NCBI GenBank assembly: GCA_044225795.1
Contig: JBGAIF010000006.1
Coordinates: 159,938-223,937, forward strand
Direction of reading: 5' to 3'
Length of the DNA: 64,000 nucleotides
Source of the DNA: Nemorincola sp044225795
GTDB lineage: Bacteria > Bacteroidota > Bacteroidia > Chitinophagales > Chitinophagaceae
Part shown: positions 17,995 through 25,951 of the stretch, one piece after another
Position numbering within the stretch: position 1 is the stretch's first letter
How the letters are laid out: each line of letters opens with the position of its first letter
Program-made: the position numbers and the translations under genes
Notes under the pieces: model-generated
Seen by the model: only the letters and a program-made list of their open reading frames with translations
Databases searched by the model: none
Told to the model about the DNA's origin: nothing

Positions 17995-18372
17995 TTAAGC
18001 GAGTTCAACTTCAGCGCCAGCTTCTTTCAGCTTAGCTGCGATATCTTCAGCTTCAGCCTTGCTGATGTTCTCCTTAACGTTCTTAGGAGCGCCATCAACT
18101 AATTCCTTAGCTTCTTTCAGTCCGAGGCCTGTAAGGTCCTTAACAGCCTTAACAACGTTCAGTTTAGAAGCGCCTGCATTCTTCAGTACTACTGTGAATG
18201 AGGTCTTCTCTGCTGCTGCCGCTGTTTCGCCGCCGCCGCCACCTGCTGCAACTACTACCGCAGCAGCAGCTGGTTCGATGCCATAATCAGATTTTAATAC
18301 GTTTGCCAGCTCCTGTACGTCTTTTACAGAAAGGGAAACTAATTGTTCGGCTAATGCTTTTACGTCTGCCAT
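17995..18372 (-). CDS. rplL: Ribosomal protein bL12 (L7/L12)
   Basis: The protein has 125 residues. An N-terminal dimerisation helix pair is followed by an Ala/Gly-rich hinge (about 37-53) and a C-terminal domain with VVLKNAGASKLNVVKAVKDLT and GLGLKEAKELVDGAP, the surface that binds translation factors. The length is normal. It is the last gene of the rplK-A-J-L run and ends at the strong terminator at 17937-17982; rpoB, its usual downstream neighbour, is absent. Confidence 0.97.
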   Translation of the reverse strand: MADVKALAEQLVSLSVKDVQELANVLKSDYGIEPAAAAVVVAAGGGGGETAAAAEKTSFTVVLKNAGASKLNVVKAVKDLTGLGLKEAKELVDGAPKNVKENISKAEAEDIAAKLKEAGAEVELA

Positions 18373-18448
18373 TTTATTATGTTTTAATGTTGTTTTAAAA
18401 ATTGGTTACTTGTTCACTTAAATATATATTGGACTTGGAAGCCTGATC

Positions 18449-18550
18449 TAATTTGACAATTTGGCAATTCGACAATTGACCAATGTCAGTTTCAACTTGT
18501 CAACTCTATGTGGCAAAAACGATTGTCGGATCATTCAATTGCCGAATTGA
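18449..18550. repeat. AATTG-rich short-unit repeat in the rplJ-rplL spacer
   Basis: The spacer holds successive 8-9-base units of the type AATTTGAC, AATTTGGC, AATTCGAC and AATTGACC, with a partly inverted copy at 18521-18550 (GATTGTCGG, CAATTGCCG). Related units lie in the rplA-rplJ spacer at 19086-19206. The tract resembles dispersed noncoding repeats and may fold into RNA stems. Confidence 0.55.
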
Positions 18551-18554
18551 ACTA

Positions 18555-19076
18555 TTATGCTTCTGCCGGAGCAGCATCGCCTGCTTTTGACTCGTGGTGG
18601 TGCAGTAATGCAGCCAAAACGCGTTTTGCAGGAGACTGGAGCAAGCCGATAACTTCGCCGATGAGCTCGTTCTTTGTCTTGATCTGAGTCAGGGCGGTCA
18701 GTTGGTTGTCGCCGGTGAATACATCGGTGCCGATGAGGGCAGCCTTAAGTACCGGTTTTTCAACGTTACCTTTCTTACGGAAAGAGCTGATGATCAGCGC
18801 CGGCTCTTTAGGAGAGTCGCTGAACATGAGCGCAGTAACGCCGTGCAGAGAGTCGTACAGGCCGGTGTATTTGTCATCATTGAAGCTCTCGAGGGCTTTT
18901 TTGATGAGCGTGTTCTTCGCTACCTTCATTTCTACGTTCTTTTCGAAACAAAGCCTGCGGAGATTGCTCACCTGTTCTACCGTAAGAGATTCGGTATTGG
19001 TGACATAAAAGTTCTCGTACTGGGAGAATTTACCCTTCAGTACTTCTATTGCTTCATTTTTTTGAGCAGGTGTCAT
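18555..19076 (-). CDS. rplJ: Ribosomal protein uL10
   Basis: The protein has 173 residues and binds 23S rRNA at its N-terminal domain and bL12 dimers at its C-terminal helix. The N-terminal strings QKNEAIEVLKGKF, VSNLRRLCFEK and VAKNTLIKKAL are characteristic, and the C-terminal helix (SPAKRVLAALLHHHESKAGD) is the stalk. The length is typical of Bacteroidota. Spacers on both sides (128 bases before, 182 bases after) contain AATTG-type repeats, longer than in most genomes. I could not recognise a clear L10-leader kink-turn. Confidence 0.96.
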   Translation of the reverse strand: MTPAQKNEAIEVLKGKFSQYENFYVTNTESLTVEQVSNLRRLCFEKNVEMKVAKNTLIKKALESFNDDKYTGLYDSLHGVTALMFSDSPKEPALIISSFRKKGNVEKPVLKAALIGTDVFTGDNQLTALTQIKTKNELIGEVIGLLQSPAKRVLAALLHHHESKAGDAAPAEA

Positions 19077-19204
19077 AATTTTTTAATTTGGTAATCTGAC
19101 GATCCGGCAATTAAATTCTACCGATTCTCAAATTGTTAATTAATAGTTTTTGTTCGTGCGCCCCGACAACCGGCTGTTTGCCACATTGTCTGATCGCCAC
19201 ATTG

Positions 19205-19894
19205 TTATGCTACAGTTTTTGTGTCAATAGTGATACCCGGGCTCATGGTAGATGCCATGCTGATGCCTTTCAGGTAAGCGCCTTTTGCACTTGCCGGCTT
19301 CAGACGCACCAGGGTATTGATCAGTTCCTGCGCATTTTCTGCTATTTTAGCTGGCTCAAAAGATACGCGGCCGATGGAAGCGTGAATGATACCGGCCTTG
19401 TCTATTTTGAAAGCTATTTTACCACCTTTAACTTCTTTTACGGCGTTTGCCACGTCGTTGGTAACCGTACCTGTCTTAGGGTTTGGCATCAGGTTACGAG
19501 GACCTAATACTTTACCCAGACGGCCTATCTTAGGCATGACAGACGGAGTAGCGATGATCACATCAACTTCTGTCCATCCGCCATCGATCTTTGTTACGAA
19601 TTCGTCGAGGCCTACATAATCGGCGCCGGCTGCTGTTGCTTCTGCTTCCTTATCGGGAGTGCAAAGTACAAGCACGCGTTTTGTTTTACCGGTGCCGTGG
19701 GGCAGGGTAACGGTGCCGCGGATAGCCTGGTCGGCCTTCTTGGGATCTACACCAAGGCGGATGTGTACATCCACTGAGCTGTCGAACTTGGTCGTGTTCA
19801 CTGTTTTTACAACAGTGGCAGCCTCAGTGAGTGAGTATGATCTTGTTTTATCTATTTTAGCTTCTGCAGCTTTTCTTTTCTTTGTGATTGCCAT
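19205..19894 (-). CDS. rplA: Ribosomal protein uL1
   Basis: The 229-residue protein forms the L1 stalk of the 50S subunit. Typical strings are FDSSVDVHIRLGVDPKKADQ, the central GRLGKVLGPRNLMPNPKTGT that contacts rRNA, and the C-terminal PAKIAENAQELI. Length and order are normal. It lies 27 bases after rplK on the same strand. Confidence 0.97.
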   Translation of the reverse strand: MAITKKRKAAEAKIDKTRSYSLTEAATVVKTVNTTKFDSSVDVHIRLGVDPKKADQAIRGTVTLPHGTGKTKRVLVLCTPDKEAEATAAGADYVGLDEFVTKIDGGWTEVDVIIATPSVMPKIGRLGKVLGPRNLMPNPKTGTVTNDVANAVKEVKGGKIAFKIDKAGIIHASIGRVSFEPAKIAENAQELINTLVRLKPASAKGAYLKGISMASTMSPGITIDTKTVA

Positions 19895-19921
19895 TGCATC
19901 AAAATTTTGTAAGGTAAAAAA

Positions 19922-20362
19922 TTAAGCCCACGGAGCGTTTCCTTCTACTGTGAAACCCATGCTACGAGCGGTACCCGCAACCATTCTCATGGCGCTTTCC
20001 AGGGTAAAGCAGTTAAGATCGGGCATTTTGTCCTTAGCGATCTCTTCTACCTGGGCCCAGGTAACCTTACCAACTTTCTGCCTGTTTGGTTCTTTTGAGC
20101 CTTTCGGTTGCTTTGCGTACTCCATAAGCTGAATAGCAGCCGGAGGCGTCTTGATCACAAATTCGAAAGACTTGTCTGTAAATACGGTAAGTGTTACAGG
20201 AAGTACCTTACCCATCTTGTCCTGCGTACGGGCATTGAACTGCTTGCAGAACTCCATAATGTTGACGCCTTTAGAGCCGAGCGCCGGGCCGATTGGCGGG
20301 GCCGGGTTGGCCTGGCCGCCTTTTACCTGCAGCTTCACGAAGCCGCTGATTTCTTTAGCCAT
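19922..20362 (-). CDS. rplK: Ribosomal protein uL11
   Basis: The 146-residue protein binds the GTPase-associated region of 23S rRNA. It shows the N-terminal KLQVKGGQANPAPPIGPALG and the C-terminal AMRMVAGTARSMGFTVEG strings. It is the first gene of the rplK-A-J-L run. The usual upstream neighbours secE and nusG are missing; instead a gene-free kilobase with repeats lies upstream. A -7 promoter box is at 20476-20483. Confidence 0.97.
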   Translation of the reverse strand: MAKEISGFVKLQVKGGQANPAPPIGPALGSKGVNIMEFCKQFNARTQDKMGKVLPVTLTVFTDKSFEFVIKTPPAAIQLMEYAKQPKGSKEPNRQKVGKVTWAQVEEIAKDKMPDLNCFTLESAMRMVAGTARSMGFTVEGNAPWA

Positions 20363-20475
20363 TTTTTAATTTTTGGTGTTAACGAATTTTTGCTTCCTCC
20401 TTCGACAAGCTCAGGATATCGCGTCCATTCTTCCAAATGCAACCTTATAAAAGAGCAATATTAGAATTGGGAGTG

Positions 20476-20483
20476 CAAAGGTA
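20476..20483 (-). promoter_or_regulatory. -7 promoter box of the rplKAJL operon
   Basis: The minus strand reads TACCTTTGCACTCCC. TACCTTTG is the -7 box, and the following GCACTCCC is shared with the tRNA-Glu promoter and close to those of rpmE and pyrD. Candidate -33 boxes lie at 15 or 22 bases, neither ideal. The leader to the rplK ATG would be about 110 bases. Confidence 0.6.
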
Positions 20484-20547
20484 TAGAAAAACTACATTCA
20501 AAATGCAAAAATCTGAAAATATATTTTATACTGACTTTTTATCATCT

Positions 20548-20658
20548 GTGCAATCATTTTTTTCACCGGCCAGGTGTGCAATTTATAGCGTAAGATGCTG
20601 ATATTCAATAAAACTCTGTGCAAATAAGGAATTGCACAGTGTGCAATTTGCTGCTCAT
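20548..20658 (+). repeat. Direct repeat 1, copy A (111 bases)
   Basis: The copy starts GTGCAAT, contains GTGTGCAATTT, AAGATGCTGATATTCAAT and ends TTTGCTGCTCAT. Near its end it holds the perfect palindrome ATTGCACAGTGTGCAAT. Copy B begins 201 bases downstream. Confidence 0.85.
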
Positions 20659-20748
20659 CATGTGGTAGCAACGACACATGAACCGGACGCATGTGATTGG
20701 TTTCTATGTATGGCGGCGGGTGATGGCGGCAATTACAAAATAACAGGT

Positions 20749-20860
20749 GTGCAATTTCTTTTTTTCACGGGCAATGTGTGCAATTTAGAACGCAAGATGC
20801 TGATATCCAATAAAATTCTGTGCAAAAAGGGAATTGCATAGTGTGCAATTTGCTGCTCAT
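20749..20860 (+). repeat. Direct repeat 1, copy B (112 bases)
   Basis: This is the second copy of the repeat at 20548-20658, with about ten to fifteen base differences. Its palindrome carries one mismatch (ATTGCATAGTGTGCAAT). No open reading frame is conserved between the copies. Confidence 0.85.
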
Positions 20861-21123
20861 TAGTGCTGCGGACATGCAACACCTGTGGCTTATTAATACA
20901 GCAAAAACTGAGCCAAACTTTGATGATATGTCCATATGGTGTAATGCTATAAACCTTTAACTGCGGCATGATCTACGCTTGTTCCTGATCGCCGCTGTGG
21001 ACCTGAAAGGGGAGATGTGGGCAGGATGGGTGTAGCTGCATGAAGGTAAATGCCGGTTGTAAAGCGACTGAATTATGTGGACACGAGTGATCCTGCGGAA
21101 CACTCGCGCCAGTGGGGCGTCCG

Positions 21124-21213
21124 GTGTAAAAGGGTTGGTCGAGCTTTCTTACTTCGAATGAAGTGCCGGAATGCTAATTCCGTTTGCAAAACGGCGTATT
21201 ATTATCAGTTCCG
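21124..21213 (+). repeat. Direct repeat 2, copy A (90 bases, three hairpins)
   Basis: The unit contains three consecutive inverted repeats: ACTTC-GAAT-GAAGT, CGGAAT-GCTA-ATTCCG and CCGTTT-GCA-AAACGG, the last two sharing their CCG. Copy B starts 109 bases downstream and differs at only two positions. Confidence 0.9.
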
Positions 21214-21232
21214 GATGCCCTTCGGAAAATCC

Positions 21233-21322
21233 GTGTAAAAGGGTTGATCGAGCTTTCTTACTTCGAATGAAGTGCCGGAATGCTAATTCCGTTTGCAAAA
21301 CGGCATATTATTATCAGTTCCG
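21233..21322 (+). repeat. Direct repeat 2, copy B (90 bases, three hairpins)
   Basis: This copy differs from the one at 21124-21213 only at GGTTGGTC/GGTTGATC and CGGCGTATT/CGGCATATT. All three hairpin stems are kept intact. Such high identity in noncoding DNA points to a recent duplication or an active element. Confidence 0.9.
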
Positions 21323-21389
21323 CGCTCCATTTTTCTGCTTTGCTAATCTACGGGCAGCGTGTGGTGATCCGTATAGTTTGAAATAACCA

Positions 21390-21947
21390 TTACACCTTTA
21401 ATGATCCCCTGAAGCCACGAGCAGCATAATAAGACTCTGCGCCATTGTGGTAGAGAAAGACAGTATTGTACCTGCGGTCGCAGAAGAGGGCGCCGCCGAG
21501 CCGGCGTATATCTTCGGGCGTCTTCACCCAACTTGATGTTTTTGTGTCAAATTTGCCCAACTGCTGTAGCTGCCTGTATTGCTCTTCGGTGAGGATGTCT
21601 ATACCCATGTCAGCAGCAGCTTCCATTGCGCTGTTCTTCGGTTTATGCTCCTTACGCTCGTTAAGGGCTTCGGTATCATAGCAATAACTCCTGCGGCCGG
21701 CAGGGCTTTCCGGAGCGCAATCGTAAAATATATACTCACCGGTTTTCTTGTCGATGCCTACTACATCCGGCTCGCCACCGGATATCTCCATCTCATTAAG
21801 CGACCAAAGCTTTTCGCTGTCCGCCTCAAGGCGGGCCTGCACCTGTGCCCAGTCGAGGCCTTTATGGCGCGGCATATTTTTTTCGAATCGGGTTTTCAGT
21901 ATGCCCAGCAGTTCGTCTACCTGCTTAGCTGCTAATTTCTTTTTCAT
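21390..21947 (-). CDS. DUF4256 family protein
   Basis: The protein has 185 residues, soluble, with no signal peptide. It opens with a Lys-rich helix (KKKLAAKQVDELLGIL), followed by GLDWAQVQARLEADSEKLWSL, SGGEPDVVGID, FYDCAPESPAGRRS and a C-terminal LGGALFCDRRYNTVFLYHNGA. These strings match the DUF4256 family, whose function is unknown. It ends two bases before the next gene on the same strand begins its own frame, so the order 21950-22528 then 21390-21947 is probably one transcript. Confidence 0.85.
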   Translation of the reverse strand: MKKKLAAKQVDELLGILKTRFEKNMPRHKGLDWAQVQARLEADSEKLWSLNEMEISGGEPDVVGIDKKTGEYIFYDCAPESPAGRRSYCYDTEALNERKEHKPKNSAMEAAADMGIDILTEEQYRQLQQLGKFDTKTSSWVKTPEDIRRLGGALFCDRRYNTVFLYHNGAESYYAARGFRGSLKV

Positions 21948-21949
21948 TG

Positions 21950-22528
21950 TTAATCATTTAATCCTTTTCCAATGAGTATCTGCGGTATGCTTTTTTCTAT
22001 TCTCGATTCGCGTGTCTTACCTTGCTTAGGTGCTGCAAAATGGAGGAGGTATGCCCGCTGCCGACCGGGTGTCAGTGCCTCGAAGGCTTTCTTCACATCA
22101 GGCATGGCTTTAAGTACAGCTTTGAACTCATCGGGCATTTTGAACTCGGTGGTCTGCTTTAACTCCACCTTCAATCCGGAGCGTTCCACTGCTATAGCTT
22201 CTTTGATATACGTCTTGATGGTCTTTTGCAGCTTCTCTATTTCTTTCAGGCCAGTGAACCGCATCTGTCGTGCAGATTGTACATTCTCTGTTTGTTGTAT
22301 GAGCAAGCCCTTAGGGTCTTTGATGATGGCACCTTTGAAGAAGAGCAACGCACAATAGTCTTTAAAGGCATGGATGAGCACTACATTGTTCTTCCCATCC
22401 TGGTAGCAAGGGCATCCCCATTTCAGCTCTTCTGTAAGTCCGCAATCCAGCACTATGGTGCGCAGCAGTTCCAGCTCTTCCTGCCACTTTTTTGCCTTGT
22501 TAAAAAAGAAGTCAACTTTGGGATTCAT
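21950..22528 (-). CDS. DUF1801/YdeI family protein
   Basis: The protein has 192 residues. The N-terminal part (about 15-110) is a DUF1801 alpha/beta domain with EELKWGCPCYQDGKNNVVLI and FKDYCALLFFKGA. The C-terminal part has FKAVLKAMPDVKKAFEAL and the basic HFAAPKQGKTRESRIEKS, the YdeI/OmpD-associated signature. Relatives are linked to peptide or stress resistance in some bacteria, but the biochemical role is unknown. It is cytoplasmic and lies directly upstream of the DUF4256 gene. Confidence 0.85.
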   Translation of the reverse strand: MNPKVDFFFNKAKKWQEELELLRTIVLDCGLTEELKWGCPCYQDGKNNVVLIHAFKDYCALLFFKGAIIKDPKGLLIQQTENVQSARQMRFTGLKEIEKLQKTIKTYIKEAIAVERSGLKVELKQTTEFKMPDEFKAVLKAMPDVKKAFEALTPGRQRAYLLHFAAPKQGKTRESRIEKSIPQILIGKGLND

Positions 22529-22612
22529 ATTCGTTGGTTATAAAGCTAAAGTTATGAATGGTTCGTGACAGGTTAAAATCGTTGTTCGCCCGGCTTCGGG
22601 TGCATCTCGCGG

Positions 22613-23077
22613 TCACCTTGATTTACGGAGCACTTCCTCTATCCTGTTGTGCGCCATATTTATGCCTTGTTTGAAAGGCATTTGCAGCACTCCGTCCCGA
22701 GCAGCTACCGATTGGTAGGTGACGTGCATGGTGAGCCGGCTTGTTTCGGCTGTCAGCGCCTCAAACTCATAGGTCTCCAGTTGAACGCCGAATGGTGTCT
22801 GTTCCATCTCGAACGTTCTTACGATGCTCCGGTTGGGTATCACTTCATGTATCACACCATTGAACCGGTGTATGTTTCCTCTCGGGTCTGTGGTCTCAAA
22901 CCTGTAGCTGCCATGTGTGTGTGCGTTCAGGTGCACCACCCTGGTGCCCATCCATTGCTCTACTATACCTGCATCTGTATAGGCTCTGAAGAGAAGATCT
23001 GCCGGCAATTCAAATTCCCGTGTTATGGTCAGGTCGGGCATCCCTTCTGCGGCGTTTATTTTGGTTTTCAGTTCCAT
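22613..23077 (-). CDS. AHSA1/SRPBCC ligand-binding-fold protein
   Basis: The protein has 154 residues from the ATG at 23075-23077; upstream frames overlap the ArsR gene and were not used. It has the START-like fold: FELPADLLFRAYTDAGIVEQWMG, a middle GSYRFETTDPRGNIHRFNG, RTFEMEQTPFG, and a C-terminal helix with MPFKQGINMAHNRIEEVL. AHSA1-like proteins bind hydrophobic ligands; the substrate is unknown. Its start overlaps the ArsR stop as TAATG, so the pair is translationally coupled. A paralogous pair occurs at 37022-37832. Confidence 0.92.
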   Translation of the reverse strand: MELKTKINAAEGMPDLTITREFELPADLLFRAYTDAGIVEQWMGTRVVHLNAHTHGSYRFETTDPRGNIHRFNGVIHEVIPNRSIVRTFEMEQTPFGVQLETYEFEALTAETSRLTMHVTYQSVAARDGVLQMPFKQGINMAHNRIEEVLRKSR

Positions 23078-23406
23078 TAGTTTTGTTTTTTTGATCTGTA
23101 GGTTTTCATTACCTCTTCCAGTTTGTTGAAACGGTCGTCCCACATTTTGCGGAACGGCTCTATAAAATCGGCTATGTCTTTCATTCTGCCCGGGTTTAGA
23201 TGATAGTATATTTCCCTGCCTTGCTGCTGCTGCTTCAGCAATTCGCACTCGGTGAGTATCTGGAGGTGCTTAGATACCGTGGGCCTGGCAGTGTCAAATC
23301 TTGCGGCTATGGCTCCCGCTGTCATGGATTGTGTGGCCACCAGCATTAGTATAGCGCGTCTTGTGGGGTCTGCTATTGCCTGGAAAACGTCCCTCCTGAG
23401 GTTCAT
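23077..23406 (-). CDS. ArsR-family transcriptional regulator (AHSA1-linked)
   Basis: The 109-residue protein is a winged helix-turn-helix of the ArsR type: DVFQAIADPTRRAILMLV, AGAIAARFDTARPTVSKHLQIL (recognition helix) and the wing KQQQQGREIYYHLNPG. There are no CxC or other metal-binding Cys motifs, so the signal is not likely to be a metal. Regulators of this group are usually encoded beside an SRPBCC partner, as here. Two copies of a 16-base inverted repeat flank its promoter, which suggests autorepression. Confidence 0.93.
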   Translation of the reverse strand: MNLRRDVFQAIADPTRRAILMLVATQSMTAGAIAARFDTARPTVSKHLQILTECELLKQQQQGREIYYHLNPGRMKDIADFIEPFRKMWDDRFNKLEEVMKTYRSKKQN

Positions 23407-23409
23407 TGT

Positions 23410-23456
23410 GTAGCTATTTGACTACAAATATAAATGTAGTTATTTGGCTACGCAAA
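23410..23456 (-). promoter_or_regulatory. ArsR-AHSA1 promoter with twin 16-base operators
   Basis: On the minus strand, TTTG (23453-23456) and TATATTTG (23425-23432) are 20 bases apart, a full promoter match. Two inverted repeats lie around it: GTAGCTATTTGACTAC at 23410-23425 and GTAGTTATTTGGCTAC at 23436-23451 (plus-strand reading). Their starts are 26 bases apart. The second ArsR-AHSA1 operon has the same layout. Confidence 0.7.
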
Positions 23457-23523
23457 TTTATTTTCGGGTACAGGGGAAGACCATGCAATGGTAAATGGTG
23501 CAGATAACCTAATCGGGCAGGGT

Positions 23524-23555
23524 ATTGTGCGCCAGCATTGATAGGCTTACATTTG
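23524..23555 (+). promoter_or_regulatory. Promoter of the 23574 lipoprotein gene
   Basis: ATTG (23524-23527) and TACATTTG (23548-23555) are separated by exactly 20 bases, one mismatch from the consensus. The ATG lies 18 bases after the -7 box. Confidence 0.6.
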
Positions 23556-23573
23556 TAGCATATCATTGCACCA

Positions 23574-24008
23574 ATGAAGAACCGAAATATCACTATAGCC
23601 ATTGTGTTATTATCTATGGCCTGCCTTTTTTCCTGCACCAAAAGCAAGCAGCCTGACCACCAAATAAGGGGTAAGTGGCGGCCTTCGTACATGATAAGGG
23701 ATGACAATGATAACCATTTGATGGATGATGCCCATATTGCAATACAGGGGGGCATTATTTCCTTTAGTAAAGACGGATCCTGCGATTTCGATCAGTATTC
23801 GGCCGGTGCCAGTTCATGTCGCTGGAAGCTGGTAAATAATGACAGCATAATGGTGATCACGGTGGAGAGGGGCGGCATAACGGATAGTATGCGTCTGGAT
23901 GTGAATTCGATAACGAAGGATAAGCTGATCTTTGATAGCGAGGTGAACTTTGGCAGTGCCACGAATATCATCATCCATCATCTATGGATGGTGTATGAGC
24001 GGCCATAA
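23574..24008 (+). CDS. Small lipoprotein, lipocalin-like
   Basis: The protein has 144 residues. Its signal peptide ends with the lipobox LFSC, so it is lipidated. The mature part reads IRGKWRPSYMI, ISFSKDGSCDFD, CRWKLVNNDSIMVI and KLIFDSE, the strand pattern of the lipocalin-like (DUF4923/DUF5004) lipoproteins common in Bacteroidota, in which a G-x-W opens the barrel. The ligand is unknown. It stands alone behind its own promoter. Confidence 0.7.
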   Translation: MKNRNITIAIVLLSMACLFSCTKSKQPDHQIRGKWRPSYMIRDDNDNHLMDDAHIAIQGGIISFSKDGSCDFDQYSAGASSCRWKLVNNDSIMVITVERGGITDSMRLDVNSITKDKLIFDSEVNFGSATNIIIHHLWMVYERP

Positions 24009-24108
24009 TTTATTAACAGATGTGGTGATTGGCTGAAGGCGTGTGTGTGCTTACCGACCAAACAGGGGGGTACGCCGAAAATCACCCTGTGGGTAATATA
24101 GCCGGATG

Positions 24109-24116
24109 TATATTTG
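24109..24116 (+). promoter_or_regulatory. -7 promoter box of sppA
   Basis: TATATTTG matches TAnnTTTG and lies 25 bases before the sppA ATG. The -33 position (CCTG near 24086) is a weak match. Confidence 0.45.
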
Positions 24117-24141
24117 TACTTTATTATAAAACAACCACTTT

Positions 24142-25929
24142 ATGAGAGAATTCTTTAAAATGTTCTTTGCGTCACTGTTGGCCATGGTGGTAGCATCTGT
24201 TATCGTTGTAGGCCTCTTTGTTGCGCTTATCGTCAGCTTATCGAAGACGATCACCGAAAAGTCGGAGCGAAAGACATCGGGTGACGTGCTGGTGATAGAC
24301 GTATCAAAACGCATACATGAGCAAGGCCAGAACAATTCCATTGCTGTATTCAGCAAGGGCAATGCTTACGAGGCGGGCCTTTATGATATTGTTCATGCGC
24401 TCTCTGTGGCCAAGAAAGACAATGCGATCAAGGGTGTACTCCTGAAATTATCGCCATCGCCCAATCAATGGGCTACCATGCAGCAACTGCATGTAGCATT
24501 GGAGGATTTCAGGTCTTCGGGCAAGTTCATCTATGCCTATGGGGAGGTGATATCGCAGGGGGCTTATTACCTGGCCACCTCGGCAGACAGCATCTATGTG
24601 AACCCGGCAGGCGACGTGGAGCTGAAAGGGTTTGCCACTACGCTGGCCTTCTTCAAAGGAACACTGGACAAACTGGAGATAGAGCCCGAGATATTCTATG
24701 CGGGTAAATTCAAGAGCGCTACCGAGCCTTTCCGTACAGATAAGATGAGCGAACCGAACAAGGTGCAGGTAAGCGCCCTTCAGAACAGTATGTGGGGCCA
24801 GTTCCTGCACGCCGCCGCAGCTTATACGCATAAAGACGCTAAGGACATAGACGCGCTGGCACAATCGGGCGCTATACAATTCCCGTCAGACGCGGCTAAG
24901 AATGGATTGGTGGCCGGCCTGCTGTACTGGGACCAGGTAGAACAGCGTATCAGGGCAAAGACAGGCAGAAGCGCGAAAGAAGAGATAAAATATGTGACCA
25001 TTAACGACTACGCGGCTGATAATAAGAGCGAGCACAGGACAAGCGAGAACCGCATAGCGGTGATCTATGCCGAAGGCGGTATCAGCGATGGCGAGCAGAA
25101 AGACGAGCACGAGATAGCCTCGAAGACCATCTGTGAAGAGATACGCAAGGCGCGCGATAACGATAAGGTAAAGGCAGTAGTGCTACGGGTGAACTCGCCC
25201 GGCGGCAGCGCCCTGGCATCGGAGGTGATACTGCGCGAGCTGGAGCTGCTCAGGGAGAAGAAGAACCTGGTCGTATCCATGGGAGATTTCGCGGCATCGG
25301 GCGGTTACTATATCTCCTGCATGGCCGATAGCATTTTCGCAATGCCTACTACCATCACCGGTAGTATAGGTGTGTTCGGAATGATGTTCAGTATGGACAA
25401 GATGCTGAAGGATAAGCTGGGCGTAACATTTGATGGTGTGAAGAATGCTCCTTATGCTGATCTGCCTACCACCTTCCGCCCGCTGACACCCGCCGAAGGG
25501 CAGCGCATGCAGAACTCAGTGGATACTATTTACGACCTGTTCAAGAGCCATGTAGCGGCCGGGCGTAAGAGAAGGATGACGCGTACAGATGTGGACTCTA
25601 TAGCCCAGGGCAGGGTATGGACCGGAGCTGATGCCCTGCAGATAGGGTTAGTTGACGCTATGGGTGGCCTGGGGCGTGCCATAGCTAGCGCGGCAGCCAT
25701 GGCGCATATCACTGATTACAAGGTGACGGCTTACCCGGAATCTACGGACAAGCTGGATGCCCTGATGAGGAGGATAAATGCCAACACAGAGTCGAGCCTG
25801 ATGGTAAAGAAGGCGATCAGGGAAGAACTGGGAGAAGAGAACTACCAGTGGTATGAAAGGCTGCAGAGCCTGCGTAGCATTAATGGCAAGGTAATGACCG
25901 TGATGCCATTCGTGCCCAGCGTGAACTGA
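24142..25929 (+). CDS. sppA: Signal peptide peptidase SppA, 67-kDa type
   Basis: SppA degrades signal peptides left in the inner membrane. The protein has 595 residues, the long form with two S49 (ClpP-like) domains. One N-terminal membrane helix (about 9-33) anchors it with the catalytic part outside. The first half carries the general-base Lys region YAGKFKSATEPF, and the second half the nucleophile Ser in GDFAASGGYYIS, preceded by RVNSPGGSALASE. This matches the rule that the Lys and Ser come from different halves. It is followed by a terminator-like hairpin and surE. Confidence 0.95.
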   Translation: MREFFKMFFASLLAMVVASVIVVGLFVALIVSLSKTITEKSERKTSGDVLVIDVSKRIHEQGQNNSIAVFSKGNAYEAGLYDIVHALSVAKKDNAIKGVLLKLSPSPNQWATMQQLHVALEDFRSSGKFIYAYGEVISQGAYYLATSADSIYVNPAGDVELKGFATTLAFFKGTLDKLEIEPEIFYAGKFKSATEPFRTDKMSEPNKVQVSALQNSMWGQFLHAAAAYTHKDAKDIDALAQSGAIQFPSDAAKNGLVAGLLYWDQVEQRIRAKTGRSAKEEIKYVTINDYAADNKSEHRTSENRIAVIYAEGGISDGEQKDEHEIASKTICEEIRKARDNDKVKAVVLRVNSPGGSALASEVILRELELLREKKNLVVSMGDFAASGGYYISCMADSIFAMPTTITGSIGVFGMMFSMDKMLKDKLGVTFDGVKNAPYADLPTTFRPLTPAEGQRMQNSVDTIYDLFKSHVAAGRKRRMTRTDVDSIAQGRVWTGADALQIGLVDAMGGLGRAIASAAAMAHITDYKVTAYPESTDKLDALMRRINANTESSLMVKKAIREELGEENYQWYERLQSLRSINGKVMTVMPFVPSVN

Positions 25930-25951
25930 TATTGACATTAAGATTTTATAT

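Larger units (their letters stand above)
20363..21389. other. Gene-free kilobase upstream of rplK
   Basis: I see no convincing gene in either strand. The stretch holds the rplK promoter, a dispersed-type CTTCGACAAGCTCAGG element at 20402-20417, two imperfect 111-base direct repeats with a TTGCACA palindrome, and a second, unrelated pair of near-identical 90-base direct repeats that can fold into three small hairpins each. Short open frames here follow the repeats and have no family features. Confidence 0.7.

Noticed and set aside
19077..19204. L10-leader regulatory RNA upstream of rplJ
   Set aside because: I could not find a clear kink-turn or conserved stem; the spacer is mainly repeat units. 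A covariance search would be needed to decide.
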